The notes beneath the pieces are model-generated. The model did no database searches and was not told the origin of the DNA. It was given only the letters and a program-made list of their open reading frames with translations. Source: Nitrososphaera sp035547955 (GTDB lineage Archaea > Thermoproteota > Nitrososphaeria > Nitrososphaerales > Nitrososphaeraceae). Taken from it: DNA of 15,817 bases. The position numbers were made by a program, and so were the translations under genes. Shown one piece after another: positions 1 to 6,040 of the stretch. The stretch lies in the NCBI GenBank assembly GCA_035547955.1, contig DASZTR010000128.1, positions 1-15,817 of the forward strand, written 5' to 3'. How positions within the stretch are numbered: position 1 is the first letter of the stretch; the number at the start of each line of letters is the position of its first letter.

Positions 1-2054
1 CGGAAATACCCGTAGACAGCCCTTGGTTCAAACAGTTCCTCGTCAAGGACGCGCCCTGTCCACTCTTCAAACAGTTCCTCCGGGTCTCCGCCCTGGCCTG
101 CGCCCTTGCCCCTTATGCCCCACTGCAGCACAAACAGCGACTTTTTGTTGATATATTTCCAGATCTCTCTCAGGTCGAGGTTAGCCGGCTCAAGCCTCAC
201 CTGCTTGCCAATGTTCGGCGCTATGGGAGGATCGACGGGCTTTATGCCGCTATTTGGCAGTTCAGCGGCAGCAGCCTCATTCGTTGTCTCCCTCTCCGTC
301 CATTCTTCAAGCCTCTTCTGCCAGTCACCTATGAATTGCGCCCTCTCTTTTGATACGAGCGCGTTCATCGCCCGCAGCCCGTCAAACGCGGTCTTGCAGT
401 AAAAGACGCCTGCGCCGTATATGCCACCGTCCTTTGCGATCCTGTTGACGTAGTTACTGTTTATCGCCGCGCCCCCGCACAGGACAGGCACCGCCATGTT
501 GTTCTTCCGGGCGTGCTCGACGAAATACTGCATCTGCTTTGAGGTCGACACGAGCAGTGCGGAAAGCCCGACAGCGTCCGGCTTGACCTCCTCTATCTTT
601 TCCAGTATCGTTTGCATCGGCACCTGCTTGCCTAGGTCGTACACCGTGTAGCCGTTGTTTACGAAAATGGTCTTTACAAGGTTCTTGCCTATGTCATGGA
701 CATCGCCGTACACCGTGCACAGCACGAGCTTGCCCTTGCTCACTCCTTCCTGTTTTATCAGGTACTTTTCAAGCTCTGCCACTGCGGCTTTCATGCACTC
801 TGCAGATTTTAGTACAAACGGCAGGATAAGCTCGCCTGCACCAAACTTGTCGCCTACTTCCTTCATCGCCGGGAGCAGGACTTCGTTTAGCGTCTGCACT
901 GCCGCCTCGTGTGCGGCCTCTCTGCTCTTTGTCCCTCCTCCTCCTCCTCCTCCTCCTATTGTTATTGTTATCTTGCCTCCTCCCCCTATTCTGACCTCTG
1001 CGCCTGGTATGCGGCCTGCTATTGCCTGCACGACATCTGCCTCGATGCCGTCCTTCAAGCGGTTTACAATCCTAAAGTGGCATTTCTTGTCTGCGTTCCA
1101 CGATGGGTCTACCTCCGCACGCTTACTAGCGCCGGATGTCGCAACCTTTGCTCGCTCGCCCTCGAAATACGCAATCAAGTCCGAAAGCGCGTTCTGGTGC
1201 CTGTTGAAAATGAGGTTCTCCGCAAGTCTCCTCTGCTCAGAGTCGATTTCAGGATATGCAATTATATCCCTCGCGTTAATGATGACGGTATCAAGCCCTG
1301 CCTTTAGGGCGTGGTATAGAAACACTGAATTTACGATCTTGCGGGCGCCTGGCGGAAGGCCAAAGCTAACGTTGCTGAGGCCAAGCGTGGTAAACGCGCC
1401 AGGGAACCTCTGTTTGACGAGCCTGATGCCTTCAAGCGTGTTCTTGGCAGAGTCGGCATACTCGGCCTCGCCGGTCGCAAGCGTGAACGTGAGCACGTCA
1501 AAGATAAACTGCCAGGGCTCAAGCCCGTACTCTTTCCTACCGGTTTCATACAGCAGTTGCGCGGTCTCGACCTTTTCCTCGGCGGTCTTGGCCATGCCTT
1601 TTGGCCCAATACACATCGCAATTGCCGGCAGGCCGTACTTTGCCATGATGGGTGCAAGGGCTGAAAAGCGTGACCCGTCGCCTTCAAGGTTTATCGAGTT
1701 TATTATCGGCCTACCCGGTATCTGCATCACCGCCGCTTCGACTACCTTTGGGTCTGTCGAGTCTATCACAAGTGGTGCCTCGATTTCCAGGCTCAGGCGC
1801 TTGACCAGCTTTTTCATGAACTCAAGCTCGTCGGATCTTTCTGTAGTCGCGACGCAGACGTCGATGCAATGCGCCCCGTCATCCACCTGCTCCCTTGCGA
1901 TATTCACTAGGCCGTCGAGGTCTTCTCTCAACACCTTCTCTTTGGCCTTTTTTGAGCCTTGGGTGTTAAGGCGCTCACCTATGATGAGCGGCGCAGGCTC
2001 TTGCTTCAAGTCGACTGCCTTGAGCGCCGAGCTGACGCGTGGTACTTTACTCAA
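1..2054 (-). CDS. metH: Methionine synthase, pterin- and cobalamin-binding part (3' end beyond window)
   Basis: This is the methyl-carrying half of B12-dependent methionine synthase. It moves a methyl group from a methyl-pterin through cobalamin to homocysteine. The reverse strand reads as one open frame of 684 codons to the window edge. A pterin-binding domain starts near residue 20 (PLIIGERLNTQG) and runs to about 290. A glycine-rich linker (Gly 367-374) follows, then the B12 cap and B12-binding domain with the signature DVHDIGKN (cobalamin-ligating His453). The end reads into what looks like the AdoMet reactivation domain (DLREIWKYINKKSLF... AVYGYF), so the gene continues past position 1. 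The N-terminal homocysteine domain is absent and is encoded separately at 3654-4652. No in-frame ATG exists near the start. TTG at 2054 was chosen because a TATA-like AAATATAG lies about 30 nt upstream. An upstream in-frame stop at 2094-2096 limits the start. Family assignment is secure; the exact start is inferred. Confidence 0.93.
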   Translation of the reverse strand, partial: MSKVPRVSSALKAVDLKQEPAPLIIGERLNTQGSKKAKEKVLREDLDGLVNIAREQVDDGAHCIDVCVATTERSDELEFMKKLVKRLSLEIEAPLVIDSTDPKVVEAAVMQIPGRPIINSINLEGDGSRFSALAPIMAKYGLPAIAMCIGPKGMAKTAEEKVETAQLLYETGRKEYGLEPWQFIFDVLTFTLATGEAEYADSAKNTLEGIRLVKQRFPGAFTTLGLSNVSFGLPPGARKIVNSVFLYHALKAGLDTVIINARDIIAYPEIDSEQRRLAENLIFNRHQNALSDLIAYFEGERAKVATSGASKRAEVDPSWNADKKCHFRIVNRLKDGIEADVVQAIAGRIPGAEVRIGGGGKITITIGGGGGGGGTKSREAAHEAAVQTLNEVLLPAMKEVGDKFGAGELILPFVLKSAECMKAAVAELEKYLIKQEGVSKGKLVLCTVYGDVHDIGKNLVKTIFVNNGYTVYDLGKQVPMQTILEKIEEVKPDAVGLSALLVSTSKQMQYFVEHARKNNMAVPVLCGGAAINSNYVNRIAKDGGIYGAGVFYCKTAFDGLRAMNALVSKERAQFIGDWQKRLEEWTERETTNEAAAAELPNSGIKPVDPPIAPNIGKQVRLEPANLDLREIWKYINKKSLFVLQWGIRGKGAGQGGDPEELFEEWTGRVLDEELFEPRAVYGYF

Positions 2055-2079
2055 TAGCCCGCGAAAGTTATTCTCACGC

Positions 2080-2087
2080 CTATATTT
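2080..2087 (-). promoter_or_regulatory. TATA-like box of the metH pterin/B12 gene
   Basis: AAATATAG on the minus strand is centred about 30 nt before the TTG start at 2054. It fits an archaeal promoter giving a leaderless or nearly leaderless mRNA. Inferred from spacing only. Confidence 0.45.
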
Positions 2088-2169
2088 GCGGTTCTATTTT
2101 TTCTACTTCTTCTTCTGCCCCTTGTTGTCGAGCCATTGTGTAATCGTACCATCACTAACGGCGCAATCG

Positions 2170-2592
2170 TCACCTGACAAACAGCCTGCGCTCGCGTGAA
2201 ACTTGATTCATGTTGGTGCCGTAGCATTTCAGCACTCCAAAAGGCTCCGGGGTTTCAGGGGAATGCTTTGGGTATTTTATGGCACAGGTCCTGTGGAACC
2301 CGTCCGTTATGATCCGAATGTCCTTTCCCGTGTACCATGCGGTGACGAACAGGACTTTTCTGTTCCTTAGCTCAGTAAAGTGGTGGTCTCCTCTTCCGCT
2401 TTCTGCCATCCTCTTATGCTTCTCAACCCACTCGTTGAGCCTGTATTTTTTGCTCTTGTTGTGGTTTGTACGGCGGCGAGACGCAAAACACAGGTCTACA
2501 AACTGCCTCCAAGAAGAATCCAAATCTAGGAAATATTTGCGCGCCCTTGTGTCTTTTTGCTTGAAGAGGCTGCGCGCGATCTCTGTCCTCAC
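2170..2592 (-). CDS. ParB/sulfiredoxin-fold-like hypothetical protein, possibly the 3' part of a frameshifted gene
   Basis: A 140-residue basic protein beginning with GTG. The only recognisable signal is IIRITDGFHR-type sequence (…IRIITDGFHRTCAI, around residues 93-107). It resembles the DG-x-HR-x-x-A motif of the ParB/Srx fold, which binds DNA or nucleotides. This is a motif-level similarity, not a firm family call. The N-terminal half is rich in Lys/Arg with aromatic residues. The GTG overlaps the stop of a 31-codon frame (GTGA) that begins at ATG 2684. One extra A in the A5 run at 2599-2603 would join both into a single 171-residue protein. It may therefore be a translationally coupled gene, a frameshifted gene or a sequence error. 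The next gene downstream, metH, starts 115 bp further on with its own promoter. Function is unknown. Confidence 0.6.
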   Translation of the reverse strand: MRTEIARSLFKQKDTRARKYFLDLDSSWRQFVDLCFASRRRTNHNKSKKYRLNEWVEKHKRMAESGRGDHHFTELRNRKVLFVTAWYTGKDIRIITDGFHRTCAIKYPKHSPETPEPFGVLKCYGTNMNQVSRERRLFVR

Positions 2593-2684
2593 TCGCGATT
2601 TTTCTTCTTTTGTTTTTCTGTGAACTCATCAATAGCAATGTAGTTGGCAATCTCTGCAAACGGATCATACAGCGTGTCGGCCAT
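2589..2684 (-). CDS. 31-residue small frame overlapping the ParB-like gene (coupled leader or 5' piece of a frameshifted gene)
   Basis: ATG at 2684 opens a 31-codon frame (MADTLYDPFAEIANYIAIDE...) ending in TGA inside the GTG start of the next gene. A TATA-like ATAAAGTT lies about 24 nt upstream (2703-2710), so this ATG is probably where the transcript's reading frame begins. The peptide looks like an ordinary protein N-terminus with acidic and hydrophobic residues followed by a lysine-rich end. A single-base insertion in the A5 run at 2599-2603 fuses it in frame to the 140-residue product as ...KKKKSRVRTEIARSLF.... I favour a single original gene, either now frameshifted or affected by a base-calling error, but stop-start coupling cannot be excluded. 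Confidence 0.5.
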   Translation of the reverse strand: MADTLYDPFAEIANYIAIDEFTEKQKKKNRE

Positions 2685-2702
2685 AGGCTGTGCCACTAAC
2701 CT

Positions 2703-2710
2703 AACTTTAT
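2703..2710 (-). promoter_or_regulatory. TATA-like box before the 31-codon/ParB-like gene pair
   Basis: ATAAAGTT on the minus strand is centred about 23-24 nt upstream of ATG 2684. It supports transcription starting at the 31-codon frame rather than at the internal GTG. Confidence 0.35.
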
Positions 2711-2962
2711 CGCTCTCAGTTTTGAAATGTGTTATTGATCAGTACATTTTCTGCCATCATCATTATTATCATTATCGTCGTATGGTTGACATGCAAGAGG
2801 CGGTGAAAATCTTGATGGGTGATTAGCTATGCCACTTTTACTTCTTGTCAAATTCTAAAATCTTTCCATGTGTCCTCTTTAGCCTAGAAAAGGTAGGATT
2901 CAGAAACATATGAGGTGCGTATGTGTTTGCATGCATGTTTATCACCCCATGTTAATTTAGAG

Positions 2963-2980
2963 CCGGATTCTGCAATCCGG
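2963..2980. repeat. Perfect 7-bp stem-loop upstream of a small gene
   Basis: CCGGATT-CTGC-AATCCGG forms a perfect inverted repeat with a 4-nt spacer. It sits just upstream of the TATA-like box at 2993-3000 that precedes the 57-residue gene at 3021. The location suits an operator or activator site; a terminator is less likely because no T-run follows on either strand. Confidence 0.5.
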
Positions 2981-2992
2981 TGGGGGATAACC

Positions 2993-3000
2993 TTGTATAC
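2993..3000 (+). promoter_or_regulatory. TATA-like box of the 57-residue small gene
   Basis: TTGTATAC is centred about 24 nt before ATG 3021, consistent with a leaderless transcript. Confidence 0.35.
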
Positions 3001-3020
3001 TTGTTTGCCGCATTGTATGC

Positions 3021-3194
3021 ATGGTATCAAGCCAGACATCAATCCTCAAACAGGAAGATGAGGACGCGACAGAAGGTGTCCCAGTCTGCAGCGCCAACTA
3101 CTCCAGCCCAGTAGTAGATCAGGCAAGCTTCATTGAAGAGATCCACTACAGCATCGGCGGCAAAAAGTACATCGAAAATGCTCCACACTTCTAG
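3021..3194 (+). CDS. Small hypothetical protein, 57 residues
   Basis: An ATG-initiated frame of 57 residues (MVSSQTSILKQEDEDATEGV...ENAPHF), acidic at the N-terminus, with one Cys and a Gly-Gly-Lys-Lys-Tyr stretch near the end. There is no signal peptide or membrane segment, so it would be cytosolic. It is supported by a TATA-like box at the leaderless distance and by its GC-rich third positions. A second small gene in the same direction follows 29 nt later, suggesting a two-gene unit. I recognise no family. It may be missed by annotation because of its length. Confidence 0.5.
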   Translation: MVSSQTSILKQEDEDATEGVPVCSANYSSPVVDQASFIEEIHYSIGGKKYIENAPHF

Positions 3195-3223
3195 GCTAGG
3201 CTGGGGGTAAATATTTTTTGCAG

Positions 3224-3442
3224 ATGAGGGGTCAGGAGCCTAAAGAGCGAGACATTGAGCTGGAAAACATAGTCGGCAATCTCTTGATCGCAGAATATCA
3301 GGTTGACAAATTGCGGGCGCGGCTGGCCGAAAAAGTCATAGGCCGCGGCGACAGCTCTGCAAACAACCAGTCCATCTACACGTTTAAGAACAAGGACAAA
3401 CTCTTCCGTATCCGCGTCCAGATAGACGAGATGGAATTGTAG
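3224..3442 (+). CDS. Small charged hypothetical protein, 72 residues
   Basis: A highly charged cytosolic protein (MRGQEPKERDIELENIVGN...) whose first 45 residues are predicted by eye to form a helix or short coiled coil (ELENIVGNLLIAEYQVDKLRARLAEK). The C-terminus, IYTFKNKDKLFRIRVQIDEM, alternates as beta strand would. A TTG six bases upstream (3218) is in frame, but ATG 3224 is the more natural start. No TATA box sits at the leaderless distance, so it is probably co-transcribed with the 57-residue gene 29 nt before it. T-rich DNA after the stop (3480-3505) could end the transcript. No family recognised. Confidence 0.6.
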   Translation: MRGQEPKERDIELENIVGNLLIAEYQVDKLRARLAEKVIGRGDSSANNQSIYTFKNKDKLFRIRVQIDEMEL

Positions 3443-3653
3443 TAAAAAACCAGAGGTTACGCCAGTAGGTCGTCAAGGCTCTCTTCTCCTTTTTCTTTCT
3501 CGTCAACACTTTTCTATTTCTAGATGATTCATGCTTGCTTTTTTGAATTACGCAATAACTACTAGTTTATTGGGCAACTACTACGTAAAAACAATGTGAT
3601 AAATAATTGACGCGCGCGCTTTCCCTCTCTGTTGTCGTTTTCGCTTCTTTTTA
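3443..3653. other. Convergent intergenic region with T-rich tracts
   Basis: It lies between the convergent 72-residue gene and the methionine synthase homocysteine domain. The plus strand carries T-rich tracts (3480-3505) suitable for ending the plus-strand unit. The minus strand has a T5 run (complement of 3587-3591) after the metH gene. A 17-codon frame fragment without a start codon lies on the minus strand around 3460-3515. Confidence 0.4.
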
Positions 3654-4652
3654 TTATTTTGATTGCGTCTCAAGGACGCGCCTGAGCTCTGCAATATGCT
3701 TCGGGTTCGTGCCGCAGCACCCGCCGACAAGGCGCACATTCTCATAGCTTTTTACAAAGTCTGCCATCTTGTGCGCAACCTCTTCTGGTCCCATCTTGTA
3801 GACCGCCTTTCCACCCTCGTTGTGCGGCATGCCAGCGTTTGGCATGACGAGTATCGGCAAATCCTGCTCTGCAAGCCACTTGACGCTCTGCTCCATCTCT
3901 GCAGGCCCTGTCGAGCAGTTGAGCCCAAAAAAGTCAATCCCCATGTCGCTCACCGTGGTGTAGGCTGCCTGCACGCTCGTCCCAAGGAGCATCTTGCCGT
4001 ATTGGTCAAGGGTTACATTTGCGATTATCGGTACCTTTCTGCCGGTCTCCTTCATTGCCTGGTGAGACGCCTCGATTGCAAGTTTCACTTCGAGTATGTC
4101 CTGACTTGTCTCTATCAAGAGCGCGTCGACTCCTCCGAGGACGAGGCCTTTTGCCTGGAGTGCAAATGCCTCGCGTATCTCATCAAGGGGCTTTTGCCCA
4201 AGGTCGGGGTCGTTTGAGCTGGGCAGGAACCCCGTCGGCCCCATCGAGCCGATGACATACCTCCCTCCCTCAAACTCATCCGCCACTTCCCGTGCTAGCA
4301 GTGCCGCTTTTTTGTTAAACTCTACCGTCTGGTCGCCATAGCCGTACTCATCTAGTTTGAACTTGTTAGAGCCAAATGTATTTGTCTCGATGCAGTCTGC
4401 ACCTGCTTCAAGATAGCTGCGGTGGATCTTTTTTATCCACTCTGGCCTCGAGAGTATCAGGCCGTCGTTAAAGCCATCCTTGCCGTCCGGGAAATCCTCC
4501 GGGGCCGGATTGAGCTTTTGGATCTCTGTGCCCATTGCGCCGTCAAAGAGCAGCCTCCTTTTTTTTGCGGCCTCCAAGAAGGGCTCCCTTGCCCCTGCTG
4601 CTATTGGTGATGGTGAAGGTGACAAGCAGGCCTCTGGTTCTCGCAGATTCAA
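3654..4652 (-). CDS. metH: Methionine synthase, homocysteine-binding (S-methyltransferase) part
   Basis: This 332-residue protein is the stand-alone homocysteine-binding domain of cobalamin-dependent methionine synthase, a zinc enzyme module that activates homocysteine for methylation. Visible motifs are LLFDGAMGTEIQ (residues 34-45), ETNTFGSN (89-96), FGLNCSTGP (zinc ligand Cys246) and VGGCCGTNPKHI (zinc ligands Cys312-Cys313). The length equals that of the isolated Hcy domain; the pterin and B12 domains are encoded separately at 1-2054 on the same strand, with three small genes between. The start is TTG at 4652. A TATA-like TTAAAATA lies about 26 nt upstream, so a leaderless TTG transcript is likely; the first 20 or so residues (SPSPSPIAAGA) are low-complexity. 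Both halves are probably needed for one enzyme. Betaine- or S-methylmethionine-homocysteine methyltransferase is the main alternative, less likely given the partner. Confidence 0.92.
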   Translation of the reverse strand: MNLREPEACLSPSPSPIAAGAREPFLEAAKKRRLLFDGAMGTEIQKLNPAPEDFPDGKDGFNDGLILSRPEWIKKIHRSYLEAGADCIETNTFGSNKFKLDEYGYGDQTVEFNKKAALLAREVADEFEGGRYVIGSMGPTGFLPSSNDPDLGQKPLDEIREAFALQAKGLVLGGVDALLIETSQDILEVKLAIEASHQAMKETGRKVPIIANVTLDQYGKMLLGTSVQAAYTTVSDMGIDFFGLNCSTGPAEMEQSVKWLAEQDLPILVMPNAGMPHNEGGKAVYKMGPEEVAHKMADFVKSYENVRLVGGCCGTNPKHIAELRRVLETQSK

Positions 4653-4673
4653 TTTATTGCTTCTTCTGAAGCC

Positions 4674-4681
4674 TATTTTAA
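4674..4681 (-). promoter_or_regulatory. TATA box of the homocysteine-domain gene
   Basis: TTAAAATA on the minus strand is centred about 26 nt before the TTG at 4652. This is the distance expected for a leaderless archaeal transcript, and it decides the non-ATG start. Confidence 0.5.
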
Positions 4682-4754
4682 TCTAAGAAATAGACAAAAA
4701 GGGCAACATCTCTTGACACTGGGGCTCTAAACTGCATCAGGTACCTCAGGGTCA

Positions 4755-4762
4755 TATAAAAT
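4755..4762 (+). promoter_or_regulatory. Strong TATA box before the Alba gene, abutting the first ATG
   Basis: TATAAAAT is the best TATA box in the window and ends one base before ATG 4763. A transcript started 22-28 nt downstream would begin near 4780-4788 and would not contain that ATG. The first in-frame start inside such a transcript is ATG 4859. Confidence 0.55.
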
Positions 4763-5398
4763 ATGATGACCTCAATTGTCCAAGAATCAACGGCAACAAC
4801 ACAACAACCAATAACACCACCACTACCTTCACCATCCGCCTCGGCAAGATCTGGCGGGATGGCAATGATGATACCACCACACCTTCTCCTTGTAGGCAAG
4901 AAGAGCGCACTCGACTACATCGCACCGGCGCTTTTTAGGATCGGCACGTTTGGCGAGCTGGTAGTGAAGGCAAAAGGGAGCATGAGCATTGTGACCGCGG
5001 TAAATGTGGCCGAGATGGTTAAAAAGGACATTGCAGGGTTGGAGACACGTTCCATCTCCATAGGCACCGAAGAGATAACCATAGAGGGGATGCCAAGGCG
5101 CGTATCGTACATTGAAATTCATCTGGCAAACAGCAACATCAAGCCGGCGCCGGCAGAATCATCAACAACATTAGGAGTAGAAGAGACACCCGCTGCAGCA
5201 GCATTAGCAGTAAAAGAAGAAGAAGAAGCAGTAGTAGTAGCGGTTCAGCCACAGGACAAGCTTGCCGAGGCCGTGTCGACCGCCAAAAAAATAAGGGCCA
5301 AGGCGAAAAAGTCTACTACTGCTAAGGCAGGAAAAAAGAAAAAGGCAGCAACGACAACCGCCCGCAAAAAGCAACAACAGCCACCTGCGGACGCCTAG
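4763..5398 (+). CDS. alba: Alba-family nucleic-acid-binding protein with H1-like basic tail
   Basis: An archaeal chromatin protein of the Alba family, which coats DNA or RNA as dimers. The Alba domain (about residues 40-125 of the 211-residue long form) starts LLLVGKKSALDYIAPALF, keeping the conserved Lys-Lys pair. It continues through ELVVKAKGSMSIVTAVNVAEM to RVSYIEIHLA. Typical Alba proteins are 90-100 residues. This one adds a Q/T/P/S-rich N-terminus and a C-terminal arm with an acidic EEEEA stretch. The arm ends in a Lys/Ala/Thr-rich tail (KKIRAKAKKSTTAKAGKKKKAATTTARKK) resembling histone H1 tails. Two starts are possible: ATG 4763 (211 residues) or ATG 4859 (179 residues, MAMMIPPHLL), which fits the TATA position better. 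It is divergent from the homocysteine-domain gene and convergent with the next. The family is clear; the role of the tail is inferred. Confidence 0.88.
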   Translation: MMTSIVQESTATTQQPITPPLPSPSASARSGGMAMMIPPHLLLVGKKSALDYIAPALFRIGTFGELVVKAKGSMSIVTAVNVAEMVKKDIAGLETRSISIGTEEITIEGMPRRVSYIEIHLANSNIKPAPAESSTTLGVEETPAAAALAVKEEEEAVVVAVQPQDKLAEAVSTAKKIRAKAKKSTTAKAGKKKKAATTTARKKQQQPPADA

Positions 5399-5399
5399 A

Positions 5400-5436
5400 A
5401 ACTCTTCTTTTTCTCTTTCTCTTTTTCTATCTATTT
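5400..5436 (+). terminator. T/C-rich terminator after the Alba gene
   Basis: Repeated TTTTTC/TTTC tracts follow immediately after the Alba stop codon, in a 32-bp convergent gap. This is a typical oligo-T archaeal terminator for plus-strand transcription, with no stem needed. Confidence 0.5.
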
Positions 5437-5985
5437 CTGCCTTCCGCCGCCAAACACCGACAGGATACTTGACACCATCATCCCTGCCGTGTAAGACTGG
5501 CCCATTTCTGCAAAGCCGGGGATAAAGTGGAGTGAGAACAGCGCGCCAAGTGCCGCGATGCCGCCGTACTGCGACATTTTTTTGAGGAGCGTTTTTTCGC
5601 TGTTGAAAGGGGCAAGGAGCATCCCGAGTATCCACGTCCCAAAGAGCCAAGTCATGGTCTTTGTGGCGACGATGCTTGGGGCGGTAAACGCCACCCCGAA
5701 GTACATCGCAGTCACGATAAAGTCTGCTCCCATCATGTTGGCAAATATCTTGTTAAACGACTTTAGCTTCACTATGTAGTGGCCAAAGACAAAGCCCATT
5801 ATCGCGACAGCTGCCGCGCTCCCGCCGACATAAGCAGCATTTAAGCCGCACGAAAAGAGCGCCCTTGGGTCGGTGCTCCCGCACATGACCTGCGAGGCCA
5901 CAAGCACCATGAGGAACGTCTTGACTATGACGCTTGCTATGATGAGCAGGGCCTTGTGCTGGCGTTCAAGTGGCTGCGCTTTCAA
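5431..5985 (-). CDS. Multi-spanning membrane protein of unknown function, 184 residues
   Basis: About five membrane helices can be seen, for example LLIIASVIVKTFLMVLVAS (13-31), AAYVGGSAAAVAIMGFVFGHYIV (50-72) and TWLFGTWILGMLLAPF. The short ends are charged. Two Cys (CGSTDPRALFSCG, residues 35-46) fall in the loop after the first helix and could form a disulfide. The start is TTG at 5985, supported by a TATA-like TTAAGTAT about 30 nt upstream (6012-6019). asnS ends 55 bp before it in the same direction, but this gene seems to have its own promoter. I do not recognise the family; a conserved lineage-specific membrane protein is likely. Confidence 0.75.
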   Translation of the reverse strand: MKAQPLERQHKALLIIASVIVKTFLMVLVASQVMCGSTDPRALFSCGLNAAYVGGSAAAVAIMGFVFGHYIVKLKSFNKIFANMMGADFIVTAMYFGVAFTAPSIVATKTMTWLFGTWILGMLLAPFNSEKTLLKKMSQYGGIAALGALFSLHFIPGFAEMGQSYTAGMMVSSILSVFGGGRQK

Positions 5986-6011
5986 CCTTGAGCTTGTGTG
6001 TGCGCCGTCGG

Positions 6012-6019
6012 ATACTTAA
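6012..6019 (-). promoter_or_regulatory. TATA-like box of the 184-residue membrane protein gene
   Basis: TTAAGTAT on the minus strand lies about 30 nt before TTG 5985, between it and the end of asnS. It supports a separate transcript and the TTG start. Confidence 0.4.
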
Positions 6020-6040
6020 GCCTTGATCATGTTTCTGTTA

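Larger units (their letters stand above)
2690..3020. other. Sparse intergenic stretch with stem-loop and short decayed-looking frames
   Basis: No convincing gene of normal size is visible. It contains the promoter of the ParB-like gene and a 14-codon plus-strand frame (2782-2826, MVDMQEAVKILMGD). It also holds a 23-codon minus-strand frame (2909-2838, MFLNPTFSRLKRTHGKILEF...), a perfect inverted repeat at 2963-2980 and a TATA-like box at 2993-3000. The two short frames have protein-like composition but nothing else to support them. Confidence 0.5.

Noticed and set aside
655..2199. Long plus-strand open frame of about 514 codons
   Set aside because: It is the antisense shadow of the methionine synthase gene, whose minus-strand frame carries the pterin and B12 motifs; the plus-strand product is low-complexity Ser/Ala/Phe-rich without family features.
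2423..2668. 81-codon minus-strand frame overlapping the ParB-like gene
   Set aside because: Third reading frame over the same DNA; composition is not protein-like, and the 31-codon plus 140-codon frames explain the region better.
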